Counted from the first letter of the stretch, positions 40,001 through 53,800 are shown. The stretch is DNA of 64,000 nucleotides from Bugula neritina (GCA_964035545.1 OZ037771.1:8542408-8606407); one strand, 5' to 3'. Notes: generated by a model from the sequence alone, not told the origin. Numbers and translations are program-made.

Positions 40001-40412
40001 AAAATTATGACTGACTGCATTTCCTGACATCACCTTGTGTTTCTGAAGTCAGCACCACTCGACCATAGCTACTCAATGCTTGTGTTTGAGACAACTTGTT
40101 CAATTAAAACAAATTGTTATTTTTCAAGTCACCACGTTTCAGATATTTGACTGGAAGACTCTGTCAGCATTAGGAGACACGACAAGCTCTGCCACACAGT
40201 GCTCTCTACAGTTACGGGAAGTTAGTATGTTAACTGAAGGTCTTAGTGGTAGGACTGCTCGCAAGTTACCCTTCTTAGCACATGCTCTGTACATAAACTC
40301 CCCCACTTCCTCTCTCCCAGAATTCCTTGCAGCTTTAAACCTGGCTGTGAGAAAGCAGTTGGAAGAAAGAGCTGACCTTTGCCACCAAACAGCATCTGGA
40401 GTTTCTACATGA
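37005..40412 (+). CDS. TRIP13: TRIP13/Pch2 AAA+ ATPase, HORMA-domain remodeller
   Basis: Ten coding exons join in phase: 37005-37148, 37386-37517, 37740-37752, 37886-37997, 38355-38461, 38694-38766, 38935-39085, 39265-39363, 39493-39675, 40143-40412, giving 427 residues (human 432). Conserved blocks: [20 protein letters not shown] (Walker A, GPPGTGKT from residue 170), [20 protein letters not shown] (Walker B, acidic residue 244), [34 protein letters not shown] and [18 protein letters not shown] (sensor 2 region). The enzyme hexamerises and, with p31comet, unfolds HORMA proteins such as MAD2 to silence the spindle checkpoint; it also removes HORMADs from meiotic axes. The third exon is a 13-base microexon inferred from phase. 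Splice sites are GT-AG. Confidence 0.96.
37998..38152. repeat. 20-bp tandem array starting at a TRIP13 splice donor
   Basis: About eight copies of GATAGTATAGTTATTGTACT. The first unit overlaps the exon end and donor (GATAG|GTATAG); all later units lack one G, which removes the GT. The array therefore looks like duplicated exon-intron boundary sequence in which only the authentic donor works. Confidence 0.85.
39862..39985. repeat. 18-bp tandem array in TRIP13 intron
   Basis: About seven copies of CTAGTAGCTGCAGGTAAC with T/C variants. It produces a false minus-strand ORF of Ala-Ala-Thr-Arg-Leu-Pro repeats. Confidence 0.85.
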
Positions 40413-43400
40413 TGTCCAGGACTAATGCTTATCTGTACGTGTTGTTATATCATGTGACGCTGTGAACTGAATGACAAATTAGACTATATTGTGCACTGAG
40501 AATAGAATTTATATTATTGTGATGATCTTGTATATATAATAACTGCTCAGATCAATGGGAAATGCTTTAACTGAAGTGATGGCTGCTTTATGCAATAAAA
40601 TTTTACTCCTTTCTACTAAAGATTGTAATTTAATTTCAATTGTATGGAAGTTTATTGTTCTAGAACTTTATTTAAACACATGGGATAAAATCTAGTTGAT
40701 CTGAATAAATTATAGAAAACAGGTGGTTGTAAAGAAACTTCTGTATGTTAGCATTGAAAGTGGCTATCCGCCCCTCATTTTCAAAATGCACTTTTCAAGT
40801 CATGCATATTTTAAATGTAAAAACTGTGGGAATATTTGTTTTTATTCCTTTAAAACTGATGCACAAAGAGGAAATGGTGTTTATCCAGTTCAAATTTTGC
40901 TGCCTAACTAAACTTGTAGTACTGTTCAAAGTCGACTGCAATTAAGTTACCTTCTACATCTTGGTCTATTATATGATTTTTTAACTTTCTTTGAGCAATT
41001 AGCCAGTTACTAAAATTTCTTTTTATTATTTATGATTTTATAATTGATGCAATAAAACCAAGAATGAGCTAGATCATCATTTTGGTCACTCTGTATTGTA
41101 CAAGTCACCTGGTCATTGAGAATATATTATGAAGCTTTGCACTGCATACATGTATTACTTACTTGATCAATAAAGATAAACCCAAACAAATAATATATCT
41201 AAAAATAATGGATATGCCTGAACTAAAAAAAGTTAGTTGTTATCTAAGCAAGTTAAAATATTTTAAAAATGCTCCAAAAATATTTAAGAGGTAGTTTTTA
41301 TTATTTATAGAGGTTTTGTAAAAAAAATATTTTTTTATAAGTTTTTGTAATCAGTCAAAAATAGATTGTCATTTCAAATAAAAACAACACCTGAATTGGG
41401 AAACATCGGCTTTTAGTAAGTTTTCGGTCTCAAGCAGCTGCTTGTGCATGTATACATCATGTTGCTAACATATATATAAATTGATTATACCAACAGCTCT
41501 GCAGATTATGGTACCTTACCTCAGTTTAAAGCACTGCTGCAGTTATATGCTTTTAAAGTAACACTTCTAGGGCCTAGAGTCTAGACTACTACTCCTATTC
41601 TCAACATCAACTATAACAGCAAAGCTGCCATTTACTACTAAATCATTAATAATATTATATAAGCAACAAATTCATGTCATTAACTGTATCTACCAATTTC
41701 AGAAATATTTCAATGTTAATTATTTCAAGTTCCAACATTTAAGATTATATTAAAGATAATAACAATCAATTAGAGAGACAAATTTTTATTACAATATACT
41801 TTGAGGGACAACCAGTAAAAGCATAATTCAATTGTCATTATATTATATGCACTATGCTATAAGTCTGCATAAAATAAATCATGACTTAAATTTCCAATCA
41901 ATTAGCTCTATGCCATTATTTAAAAAAAAACTTTTTGAAAACATAGTATATAATAGTCAGTTGCAAAAGAAAATACAAATTTCCAAATAAACTTATATAT
42001 TCTTATGCTTCTGAAGCATAACTACATTTTTGCAATAGTGATGATTATTCTGTTGATACTTCGTCATAATAATAATGCGTCACACCAACATTGTTGGAGT
42101 TACAGACTCATGCAAAACCAAGCTCGCCTTTCTCCACTTCCCCACTGCACTCTGCAATAACCAGAGACTGAATGGTTGTGGCGGTTCCATAACTAGCCAG
42201 ATGAAAATCTAGTACAATGCAAAGATAATACTCTTGGTGAGTAAACATTAATTTTATAAATGAGTCAATAAAAGTTGGTAGTGGTAGTACTACTCTATTA
42301 GACTACTACTTACAACTTAGTGCCAGTAGCAGTGCTATTAGACTTAGTTCTACTACTACGTCTAGTCACGGTCAGGTCTACTTCTAGTGTACTACTACAA
42401 CAACAACTACTACTGCTACTGCTGCTGCTACTACTACTACTTCTACTAATAGTAGTAAAAGTACTAGTACTAGTAGTACTACTACTGCTACTACTACTAC
42501 TTGTACTGTAGTATTACTATTACTATTAGTATTAGTATTAGACTTAGTATTTACTACTTAGTATTTTGTATTACTCACTAATTACTCATGAGTATTGACT
42601 CATAGGCCATAATGATGAGACTAAGTAAAAGTAAATTTATCATGGTGCTACAGCTAATGTTATAGTTGTACTAACAATACGTTTTTTTTAAATTTTTTGA
42701 CTCATTACATTTATTAATTGAGTTTGACATTACTCATCATATTAGTCATTGTGAATTCATTATTCATGATGATGATACATTGTATTTGTAATTCTAATCG
42801 TATCAGCATCAGTATGAGTCGTAGCATTACTCTTGACTATTAGTGTTATTATTGTTTGAATATGAAAATACTCTAGTCATGGTCAGAGTGAATTATCATT
42901 ATTTATTTATTATTATATCATACTGAGTTTATGGCCATATAATATAGTCAACCTAAGGCTAAGGCTATAGTCTACAAGTATAATGATTATAGGAATATGA
43001 GTGGGCCTAGTGAATAGCAATAGTAGTTTCCTATTGGCTATTAGTATCACTATTATTCTTATAAATATACTGACTTTGTTATGAATTTAAATTCAATAAA
43101 TTGCATTGTCAGATCTGGTATGAATCAACTTTTATCAATGATTGTGGTCACGATATAGATATAAATACTCATCAGCTGTGTAGTTGGTATTTCAGTTGTT
43201 CTGCTGCTGCTGCTGTGGTCACAATGCATTATATACTTTAACTTGAGCTGTTCTTCCACCACAATAGTACAATTTGCAACAGTACCTCCATAATATAACT
43301 AGAATTACATATTCACATTCATACCAGGTGTTGGCATTTTCATACATTAGAGAGGATATTTATGTATGAATTCATTTGACTTTGTTGTGTAACTGCTAAA

Positions 43401-43974
43401 CTTCACTCAGGTATGCTTAGTTATCTCTTTTAATTTTACACTTGGATGATTTCTCTTTGTAAAGTCGATTTTTTAATTTGTGTATTAAGCTTCAGAGGGT
43501 AGCTCAATCACTTGTATAGAAGCAACTTTGATGTTTATTTGTTTTTTATAATAATCTATATCTTAGGGTTAATGTTCAGAATTTCAAGTAGGTAATTAGC
43601 CTACACAAGGATACTTTCTAAACACTAGTCTAAATGGTTGGTGGAACTAAAGTAAGCTTAGCTGGAACTGGCCAACAAACTGCATTCAAAGTGGGAAATA
43701 AATTTTATTACAAAACTGTTGAAGTTATATAGCTCATTGAAGTATGCCAACCATGTTTCCCTCCCAAATTATACTGTTGCTATGGTGTAGTGTATCACTG
43801 GAGTGATTCTATGGGAGTACCTAGGTCAATATTTACATAATTTCATAAACTATGATTATTGTAGAGTTACAGCTTTAGCTTAAAGTTATAATAATTCATT
43901 ACTACAGCCACAATTGTCTTTTAGATTGCAAGAACTTGTTTAATTGCACTAGTCTAGAACTATAAGAAGTAATA
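40413..43974. other. Gene-free region between TRIP13 and the RGM-like gene
   Basis: Contains the TRIP13 3' UTR, then AT-rich DNA. 42285-42545 is a (TAC/CTA)n microsatellite that creates a false poly-Leu/Val frame. Short triplet runs continue to about 43080. No convincing exon, RNA gene or transposon domain was found. Confidence 0.5.
40594..40599 (+). promoter_or_regulatory. Candidate poly(A) signal of TRIP13
   Basis: AATAAA 182 bases after the TRIP13 stop codon. Confidence 0.5.
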
Positions 43975-46900
43975 ATGGAAATCTTATACGGCCTGCTGAT
44001 AATTACCTATCTAATACATCCTGCAGGTAAAACGAAATAGAGAACTCTATTAATTTTTTGTTACCAAGTTATGTATGGTAACATCATGTGCTTGTTTAGT
44101 TGTATAAGAAATTGTTGAATGATAGTACTACATTTTTTAATCATATAATATGTAATATGATTAATTATAATATATTATATAATATGTAATATAACATATT
44201 ATAATATATAACATATATAATATATTATGTAGCATGTAATATAACATTATAATATATAACATATATAATATATTATGTAGCATGTAATATAACATATTAT
44301 ATAATATACTTTTTCAACAATAAAGGTCTCTACTATGTATAACTATTAGTTCAGACACAGTATGTCTCTATTGACGCTGATACACTGTGATTGGGGCATA
44401 CTGCTGAACAAGTGTGATAACTTGCAGACCAAACTGTCAATCTAACAGTAATTTGATTGTAACTCTAGATAAAGTATGCAGCCACCACGTTCACTGCTGA
44501 TAGGTAATGCATATTCTAGCAGTGTTTAGTATAGCAATAAAAACTAATAAAAATTGAAGCTAATAGTTTTTTAAAAATTTTCAACTTTAGCAGACCCACA
44601 TTGTAAGTTACATAACCAATATTAAGTTATATTATTCGACTTTTACTGTCTGCTACAGAGCAAAATAGAATAGAGTATAATATATATGTTGTATGTTGTA
44701 CAGCCACACAAGCATCTGACTGCAAGGTGACCATCAGTAAACCTGACTTCTACTCTTACGTACTCAACTACGACACCTGCCAGGTCTCAGCCGATCTCTC
44801 TCAGTTGCAGAACGAGTTTCCGATAGTCAGTCAGGCCTTCACTCTTGCCGGGGACTTTGACAAAACTGCTATTGACTATGAGGGCCTCTCCACTTTCTGC
44901 ATGTATGTTTACACTAGTTTCCTTGGTGTTAGTTCCTACAGATACGCTGTAGAGATATTTATGCAGTTACAGAGATCTCTATGCTGTGACAGAGATGTCT
45001 ATGCTGTTACAGAGATGTCTATGCTGTGACAGAGATCTCTATGCTGTGATAGAGATATCTATGCTGTTACGATGTGTTTTGTTTCTGTAGGGATCTCGCC
45101 AGCTGCAAAGGATCTCTAACATCCTGTGAGTCTGACTTGAATGACTTCATCCGGGGTGCTGGGAGTGCCCTCTGTGCTAATGGTGAAGCCATGAGCAACG
45201 GTATGCCATGTTCTATGTACACAAGTAGTTGAACACGGCCAGTGTGCTGCACCTGCTCTAATTCATATTCTCATTTAAACAATCTTGTAGCCTAAGTTCT
45301 TGCATTCGAAATTGAATGAATTTATGCTGGCTGTTAAAGACAGACTTATTATAACTAGGTAGTAGCTAAGGCTTACAGAAAGAGTGTTAGTAATACTGCT
45401 ACTTGGGGTATGAAGGGTATCATTTTCTTTCTGTTCCGGCAGCTATAATGGAGGCAGCAGAAGTGCTGTCTAAAGACGCATGTTCTGGCGCAGCAGAGAC
45501 GACTGGTTTACTTCCCAATGGTTGCTATCTGTCTATGGACTCAGTCACTATGCCCACCTACCTCCAAACCATTACCAGGAAGAATAAGTAAGTAGTTCAC
45601 TCGACAAGCCTACGTACAGCTCATGAATGCTCTTGTGTATGGTGATACATGATATATTTCTTAGGAATTTGTCAATGTTGAGCATATTTTTGCATGTAGG
45701 GTATTTTCTCGTGTATTTCTTTACTCACTGTAAGTTGAAGAGACAGTATAGATTCTCGGAACATTGTGTGACTTTTAAGAAGATGACTAACTTTGTTTCT
45801 AGTACGACTCAAGACCCATGTTCACTTCGGACATATAGTGGCTTTTATGCAAGACAAGTTGGTGAATTTGCCATGTGTAAATAGAAGGGCCTGCTCTGTT
45901 TTTGATGTTGGCTGCTTCTATTATTGCAGAATAAAATCAGCAGAGAGTCGTTGTCTCTCCCGATATTTGGAGGAGAACAAAGTGTGTACGGCGAAGTCCA
46001 TCAAGGCTCTGAATACTCTGATAGCAGCCAGTAACCGGGTGGAGAGTATTGGCACGTCATTTAACTCCTACACCAACTATGCTAAGCCGGTAAGTGCCTG
46101 AGGCCGATCTTTCTCTTACAGAGGATATCGTTTATACCTTTTTAACTCTTCTGCTGTTATCAATCTCTAAACAGTTTAGAGATTGATAACAGCAGAAGAA
46201 GTTGGTTACATCTTTACACTCCTCTGTTTATTATGTTGACTCAGATATTAAATATTGAAATGTTGTGATCTCATTGTTTATATTTCTGATGAGCAACATA
46301 CTTGTGCTGATATTAAGGAAGTGTGGTGAGATAAGATTTGTCTAGTAGCTGCTGTTTTCAACTCTATATAATCTATTATCATCACGCCTTTTCATAGACT
46401 CTTAGTGATGAAAGGGTAACACTATCTCTAGTTGGGTTTGCCCACCTCTACAAAGAGGACGAGAGACAGGCTACGTGCAATAGTCTGGCTGACTCTAAGG
46501 TCCTCTTGTGGAATCCATACATCAATATTGACGGTACACTGAGGACACTGGAGCCCACCGTCCCCTACTACCTTCTCTCTGATGTTAGTCTTACAACTCG
46601 TAATTATATAATATTATGACAATTCTGACACAGCATGGTGTAGCTCTTTTACACAGCAACCTCCATGTGTTATGCAGCCTAATTTTACTTCAGTACAGGC
46701 CAACTGGTGTACAATATCATAATGTAGATGAACTGCACTTGTCTAAAGTTAGCTTAGCTTAGCTCTGTGCAAGTGCTGTAAGGTGTCATTGTTTCCATTG
46801 ATTATTGGAGTTAAAATTATTGTTGTTAAATTGTAGAAACATGTTGTGTTTGAATTGGTGTTTAGTTGGAAGTAGTAGTTAATTCAGGCCCCTGCTTTCT

Positions 46901-49585
46901 AAAAGACATCTATTGTAAGCATCTCCAGCTACATTGGTTGCATTTTCAGGTGTATATTCAATTCTCAAATGCCTTTGGCCAAGTAGTAGACAGCTACCTA
47001 GCATCAGCATCCTCTGACGAGCTCACCATAATGACTCAGAGGCAGCTGGGAGGGCTGAAGTCTGACGTAGATCTCGAAGTGAAGGGGGATAACGTGGTTG
47101 TGTTGTACCATCCTGGTCAGTTTCTATCTACTTCTAGTTCCTCCATTTTGTCTAAATCTCTTTTCTGTGCTCACTTTATTTCAACTATAAATTATGCTAA
47201 GTGATGCTAATAGTTAGCAGATGCATCAAGGTCAAGTGAATCACTCAAGTGCACTGGGCATTGTATTCGCATTCCATTCACTATGATGAAGCTTTCAGTG
47301 TTCAATTGCTTATTTCACAGTCATCTAGTATTTCACACAGCTGAGAAAAGTCTGCTATGAAATGCTGGCCCAGATTTGAAGTATCAATGCTTCTCAGTCA
47401 AAGGTTAAACATTCTGTTTGGTGCTAGCTCCCACCAGCTCTATTCTGTCACAATGCACTACATTTGCGCTGTAATCATGCAAATCATTGTTGACACATGA
47501 CTAAGGAGATGAGCTCACACATTGACCTGTGATGACTCATGCAGTGCTATAAATGACCTCTCTTTAAAACTTCATCCTATCTCTGTTTGAACAATTACAG
47601 CTGATTTTCTTCCATTCAATGAGATATCAAATAATAGTGATTAATAAACTTAATCAATGTTATGCCTTTGACAGACTCACTCACTCAAAGCATGAGTCAT
47701 TACCATAACATTATCTTAAGTGTACAACAGGAATAGTTATATTGTAGATTCCAAAATAAGGGTCACCGTTGGTAAAGTGGAAGATACGCTGTCTCTCGTA
47801 CTCACTATGCCACAGTCTCTGTATGACTCTGAGTCGGCTGGTGTTCTGGTGGATGGCTGTGAGGCTTACAATGGTGTGGCTGCCACTGGTGAGTACCTGT
47901 TGACTACACCTGCTGACATACTTGCCCCACTTTAGACTCACTACTTCTTTGACCTTTATGATGCCCAATTTGAACTTTTTAACCTTTTGTAAAGTTTCAG
48001 ACTGAAAGCAAATTGACTCCAGCTTTTAGAAGCTCAATCAGATTTTTTCTAGTGTCACAGCTGATGTTTAAAACAGGATTTCTTGGAAAAGTGATTTATG
48101 AGAAGGACATTAATGTGAATGGCTTATATGTTGTAGTACTGTAGTACAATATGCATAATGTTGTGAGTATATACTGTAGTAAAGTAGGCTACGATGTTTG
48201 CTATCTGTGATTAAGCCTCATGCAAGTTGAAAAAACCACAATGATGGCTACTATCAGATATTCACCTCTCTCTCTTATACAATTTTACTGCAGAAAGGGG
48301 TTAGCAATGTGAGGGTGGCATTGGCCAACTAGGAGTTTGACCTCTACCAATATTCATCCCACTTCATGTATGGAAATTAAACCCTGCATTTGACATCAAT
48401 GAGTTCAACATTTTTACCCTAAATCTTTGTGCTGTGTCCTGTAATTGTGTTTATGATCATCACATCTTTAATCTTACATTCAAGTTTTTGCTAAGCTGTC
48501 TACATATTACATAATTTGTCTTTCAAAGCAAATTGAGGTTCCACTGTTCCTTTTTTGTAACAGATACCTATCAAATGTTGTCACAAATGCTTGTTAAGGC
48601 ATTAGCTGGTGGAGTTTATATGTAGTCATCAATTTGGTTCTACGTGATGGCTTGTAGACTACCTGTTTTATATACCTTGATGCAGGGCATTGTTATTCAG
48701 TGAGCATTTGAGTTAATTGACACAACTCATTAGTGAAAACAAATGCTGAGCAAAATGGGAGGCTACCTATTTATTGATCATATGAGCTAGTGGGTACCAG
48801 GAAGATTGTAGTCTGATGACTGTTTCATCTGTCCGGGTTTTCTTTTCTAACTATTGTTTTTTCATTTTAACTTGATGAGTTTTAATCACCACCAAAGGAC
48901 TAGTCATCTGTATGATTCACACTATTTATCCCATGTTTATTGGACTGCTGCCAAAAGTAAGAGAACTAATTTGTGATTGGACAGAAGTTCTACACTAAGT
49001 TATGCACAGTATAGTTACACAACTGTTGTTTGTAGATGTTACCACGGTTACTAATGATGACTGCATATCCAAATGTGCTTCTGCTGCTGCATATAAAGAT
49101 GAATGTGCCTATGACTGTGATAATGGTATAGCTGGATCAGTAAGTGGACATTATACTGTATAATACATCACTCTAACATATAACATTTACAATTGGACAG
49201 TTCTATAGTTTGTCAACCATAAAACTTGAGCTGTTCTTACTTGTATATGTAGTATTTCCGGTGTATTGTGATAATTTAAAGTTTGTTTTTATGGATCTAG
49301 ATATTTAAATATGTCCAGATATTTTTAACAATTAGTACTATTATCACCCAAGAATGTTAACTATGTTTCTACCATGCAATTAATCACGTGACTAGACTAG
49401 CTCTTCCTCCAGCAGTAATACTAAGGATGCTTATAACATTGTAGAATGAGATCTACACTCTATTAGTCACTCAGATTTCGGAAGCAGAAGCCCCTATTAT
49501 TGATGAACAAGGTGGCGTTGGCAGCTCTGGCACCCTGGCACTCTCCCTTATTACTATGTTCCTATCACTGCTACTCGTATTGTAA
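43975..49585 (+). CDS. RGM/hemojuvelin-like GPI-anchored cell-surface protein
   Basis: Ten coding exons join in phase: 43975-44026, 44704-44902, 45091-45200, 45443-45587, 45930-46089, 46398-46583, 46950-47115, 47748-47888, 49036-49139, 49445-49585, giving 467 residues (vertebrate RGMs about 430-450). Residues 1-17 form a signal peptide cut near the first intron. A Cys-rich helical N-terminal half (LSTFCMDLASCKGSLTSC) resembles the RGM N domain. A partial von Willebrand D-like half follows (VGFAHLYKEDERQATC, then WNPYINIDG; IRVTVGKVEDTLSLVLTMP; VLVDGC), in the order and spacing of RGM C. After a further Cys-rich segment the protein ends in a small-residue site and a hydrophobic tail (GSSGTLALSLITMFLSLLL), a GPI-anchor signal. 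RGMs bind BMPs and neogenin. The self-cleavage motif GDPH is absent (FAH at residues 236-238). The match is by pattern, not by close identity; another vWD-containing sponge family is possible. Confidence 0.6.
44130..44310. repeat. AT-rich tandem repeat in the first intron of the RGM-like gene
   Basis: Degenerate duplication of ATATAATATATTATGTAGCA and TGTAATATAACAT-type sequence. Confidence 0.7.
44955..45072. repeat. 20-bp tandem array in an RGM-like intron
   Basis: Five to six copies of AGAGATCTCTATGCTGTGAC with variants, between exons ending 44902 and starting 45091. Confidence 0.8.
46148..46198. repeat. Perfect 25-bp inverted repeat with 1-base spacer
   Basis: CTTCTGCTGTTATCAATCTC plus TAAAC is followed by one A and its exact reverse complement. 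It lies in the intron after exon 45930-46089. The lack of a loop argues against a microRNA precursor. Confidence 0.9.
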
Positions 49586-50820
49586 CTACCAGAAAATCAC
49601 TCATCTCCATCTCTCTTTCACTTGTCTTCCATTTTTTTTTCAGAACAAACTATCTACTTACTTACTATATGTATTATTTTATGCTTTAATCTACTCAAAG
49701 TTTTATTATATATACCTACGCATATCATTTTATCAGATGGTGCCTACTTTACTAGATGCTTAATATTTTTAGTTGTGAATCAAAAACATTTCGTCATGTT
49801 TAAGAGATAATTTTTAGCATGTGTTAATAGATTTTATAAAAGCTCTCAACAATCTAATTTCGTGATGAGTTTTCATCAATAAGAATATATTATGTTTATT
49901 TTGTAAATCAATGTAGTATTCTAGTTATATAATATGCTTACATTCCATAGTTCTTTATTGTCAATAAGTTATTAAGAAAAATAAACACAACTTATATAAC
50001 ATGAACACATATGATCTTTTTTCAACAGCTCTCAACATTTTGCCTCCGATATTTATGGAGCGAAACTCTTTCAAAGCAGTAAGTAGAAATATAATTAAGT
50101 TAGAAGCAATTATAACAATCAACTGCCAAAATAATTGTATTTTTATCCAAATTGATTAATTCTATTTTTAAGAATGCTAATTTTTGTACTGCTGGTTTCA
50201 AAAGCTAATTAGGGTTTTTAAGTAAATACCCTATCACACAGCTCTAACATTAAATGCATCTAATCCAACTAGTGCTAAAAATATTTTTATAAAATATTAT
50301 AAAAACATGTTTAGCACTAGTTGGATTGCTTTGAAGGAAGTGCATTGTGTAACTGCCTCAGTGTGGTCCACACTAATTAAATTGCATGTTAGCCAATGTT
50401 AACAAAGGCATCTTTTAGCAAGTTATATTTTCACACACTTTATTAAACTAAAAATATTAAAAAACAACATTCCTTTCAAGAAAATCCAAGTACACAATAT
50501 CAGCACATCTTGAAACAATTAACCACAGAAATTGCTAGAAGTTACATTATTTCTAACTCATGTTTGGCATTAGTTGGATGGAATAAAACCACAACAAATC
50601 AATCTATATGATTGACCAGTGTTAAAATAGTGTTTGGGTGCCAGAGGAAAGTTCATTAAGAAATTGATAAACAAGGGTGCACAATAATGTATAATAGGGT
50701 GGGATGAAACCAATGTAACATAAAATTAAGTGACAATTACTACTAGGACATATTATATAGAATGAGATGCCAGACTCATACCAACAGTAATATCAAGTTG
50801 TTTCCTCTTCTTACACATAC
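49586..50820. other. Region between convergent RGM-like gene and LARS1
   Basis: Contains both 3' UTRs. AATAAA near 49980 (plus strand) and a minus-strand AATAAA near 50439-50444 are possible poly(A) signals. A long imperfect hairpin lies at 50262-50327. No additional gene is visible. Confidence 0.5.
50262..50327. repeat. 66-base imperfect hairpin
   Basis: AATCCAACTAGTGCTAAA pairs exactly with TTTAGCACTAGTTGGATT, and the inner part continues to pair (ATTTTTATAA with TTATAAAAAC) up to a four-base loop, with small mismatches. Size and shape are compatible with a microRNA precursor or with a tiny fold-back element; a related fragment (TTTGGCATTAGTTGGATGG) occurs at about 50561-50582. Confidence 0.6.
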
Positions 50821-53800
50821 CTACACAACGTAAACTAACTTCGTTACAGGTTCATTAAACCCAGATATACAGATCTCACTTGTCGGAGATACTGTAAAGA
50901 CACTATCATCTGATACATTGACAAGGCCACTCTGCAAATTATCCGGTTTCGGCATCCTCCGTTGGTCTTGGGGACATTCATATGTGCGTAGTTGAATATC
51001 AGACTTGTCTAAAATTACGAAACACTTATATTTAGTCAAGCCTACCTACACAAGTCACATTGTTAAATTTTTGCTTAAATTCATATGAATCAAAGACAGG
51101 CACTCAACTTGTGTAAGCTAGTGAATGGTCATTTGATGCTAGCATAGTTGCTATATTGAAGTTCAAAAATTGTTCAAACAGAATGACAAAATGATTTCTT
51201 TTTCTTTTGTAACACACAATACCTAATTACTGGCTGATTGGTGCACGAATCAGTATAACTTGAAAAGAAAATTGATTGAATTAAGTTCAACAATTCAGTG
51301 CTAAAAGCAATTAAAAACTGATTAGGTAAACTGGCTGGGCAAACAGAGTGAATGAAGTTTCACACAGTGCAAGAGATGTTTATCGCTCAGTTAAATAATG
51401 TTCTAAATTTGCAGCATAACTTCTGCTAAAAGTGTTCACTGGTGTGAAAATATTGGAACTCTAAGTTTGTACCATAGAGAAAGGCATTTTAACAAGAATA
51501 TCAGGAAATATTTAGAGGAATGCTTGTATTTATCATAAATCAACAGACTAATTGATATACCAATTGATAAATTGATTAATGGTATAAAACAGCAATGTTA
51601 ATAAACCAGTAGGCATTTATGCCAATTGGTACATCAACTATACATCAGAAGATTTTAAAGTAGAGGTTTAATAAAGACAGCAACATATTCCTTAACATAT
51701 TGCAACAGACAATAACTACACATAAAGGGGCCACACAAACTTTTCCAACTGAAGGGGTCTATATACAAATATCATAGTGCAATCAAAGAAATGATGGCAT
51801 GCAAAGTTATATATAGAAGTTTGAGGGAAGATTTTGACTAATGAAAAGTTTGTTCAAGTTTCTAAACGAAAGCTAAGTATATGCTTTATTAATTCAGCCT
51901 TTGGGAGAGGTTTCAACCCTCTCCCAATGGCGTCACATCTATGACTACATTTTCTAAAAGTTCCAAATTTACAGGGTAGTCTTATAATGAAAATCTCGGT
52001 ACACACCACTTCTGTTAGAGTGTGAGTGAGCATCGTTTATTATAGAGCATTAATTGAGTTTGTCAGACTGAAAAGCTTACTAGCTAACTTAAGCATGTAC
52101 AAAGTGCTACCAGACAATAGTTGAACATCTCTAGGTCCACCCATCAACTAAAAATTACTTGTGTTAAAACTTTCTTAGTTGCTCCTACTGACCGATGAGA
52201 AAATAAACTAAAATAACCCACTGAAATATTCACACCAACATTACAACATAAAATACTAGCATGAAAATAATAACTTGCAAGTTGTTCTATAAATTTTGCG
52301 AAGCAATAAATGAATATTAAAGTGAAATATATCTATAACAAAACTTGTTGTTATCAAGAGAGAGCTAATCTGTTGTAAAGATTTGAGTTTTAAACCATTT
52401 TGGAGCTTTAGATAGAAGACAATTCCAGAAAACAAGAGATTCTACCTTTCACTATATTCTGTAAGTGAGAGGCTATCCTAGCTTTGACAACTCCGGCAGT
52501 TTCATTATTGAATATAGGGAAATCAAAGCCGAAGACACCATTGCAAGGCTGAGGGTTAGCCAGGTTAAGGGAGGCAGCTGTGAGGACCATGAAGGGCTTA
52601 TTCGGTCTGCAGTCATCCTTTATACTGTCCACAGCGTTACTGGAGTCACATATCTCTACGTCTTCCAGCTAAAGAATATTGAGATTCTACAATACTGAAT
52701 AACTCCAACAAAAACGCTAACTGAGATTGTTATAATTGGGGAGACAATTTCCACTTGAGAAGACTGGAGAGAGTTCAAAATAAACGAAGTTATGAAGCAG
52801 CTGCAGATATTAAATCATTCATATGACATAAAATTGATCGGACTATATATATGTAACAGTCTCAAGGGAGTTCAAGCCTTCCTCATGACCTATGAAAGTG
52901 TGTGAGGAGAAAGGGAACACTGTATCTCATTTGAACAATCTATGCATTTGGTTCAACAAATATATCCGGCATGGCCTAATGGAGAAAGTTCATAGATATA
53001 TGTAGTGAATAATGTACAACTGGTGGTGGTAGATTCTCCTACTGAGAATCTTCACACTTACATCCAGTGTCTTCTTGATGTACTCCTTACATAGACTTAG
53101 CACTTCCATCTCATCGACTTCTGAAGTCGTATTTAGAGCAGATGGGCCGTCCCTCTCAACATTCTCCTGTAGGACCACAATACATTAGATATTATATTAC
53201 ATAGACATATGGTACATATGTAATATAATATTACATATACATATGGTACATATGTAATATAATATTGCATATACATTTTTTTGATAAATAGAAAAGTAAC
53301 TTTCTATTTAATAGAACTTTTGAAATGAGGAGATACACTTATAACAATAAACAAGTACCTGTAATTCTAGAAATAATATACTATGAGCGAAACTAAAAAC
53401 CAGTTTGGTAATTTGAATGAATTTTGACTTCTAGATTACCTGTACAGCCAATCTAACTAAAGACTGAGGACCTATCAATAATTTTTTGTTTTACTAAGTT
53501 CTAATTCTGTCATTAGCCAAAATTATAAACACCTACCTTCAGCAAAGCAACAAAAGGCATTAGTTTCTTCTTGTGTTTGGAAGGTATGTCCACATCTTTC
53601 AAAGCAGTTACTATTGTCCTATTGTCTGGCAGAGTGTTGGTATCATCCAACAGCTCATGTAACTTGTGTAGAACTCTATCCTGCCACGGAGGGAAATTCT
53701 TTGCAACCCAAATTATAGCATGTCGAGGCTTGAGCTTCTTTGCAGCTTCTTCCTTAGAACCTATTAATGAACACGTGCTATTATATGCCGAACAACCTAT

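Noticed and set aside
39806-40033. Ala-Ala-Thr-Arg-Leu-Pro repeat protein
   Set aside because: It comes from an 18-bp tandem array inside a TRIP13 intron.
42320-42511. Open frame rich in Leu and Val as a membrane protein
   Set aside because: It is a (CTA/TAC)n microsatellite translated by chance.
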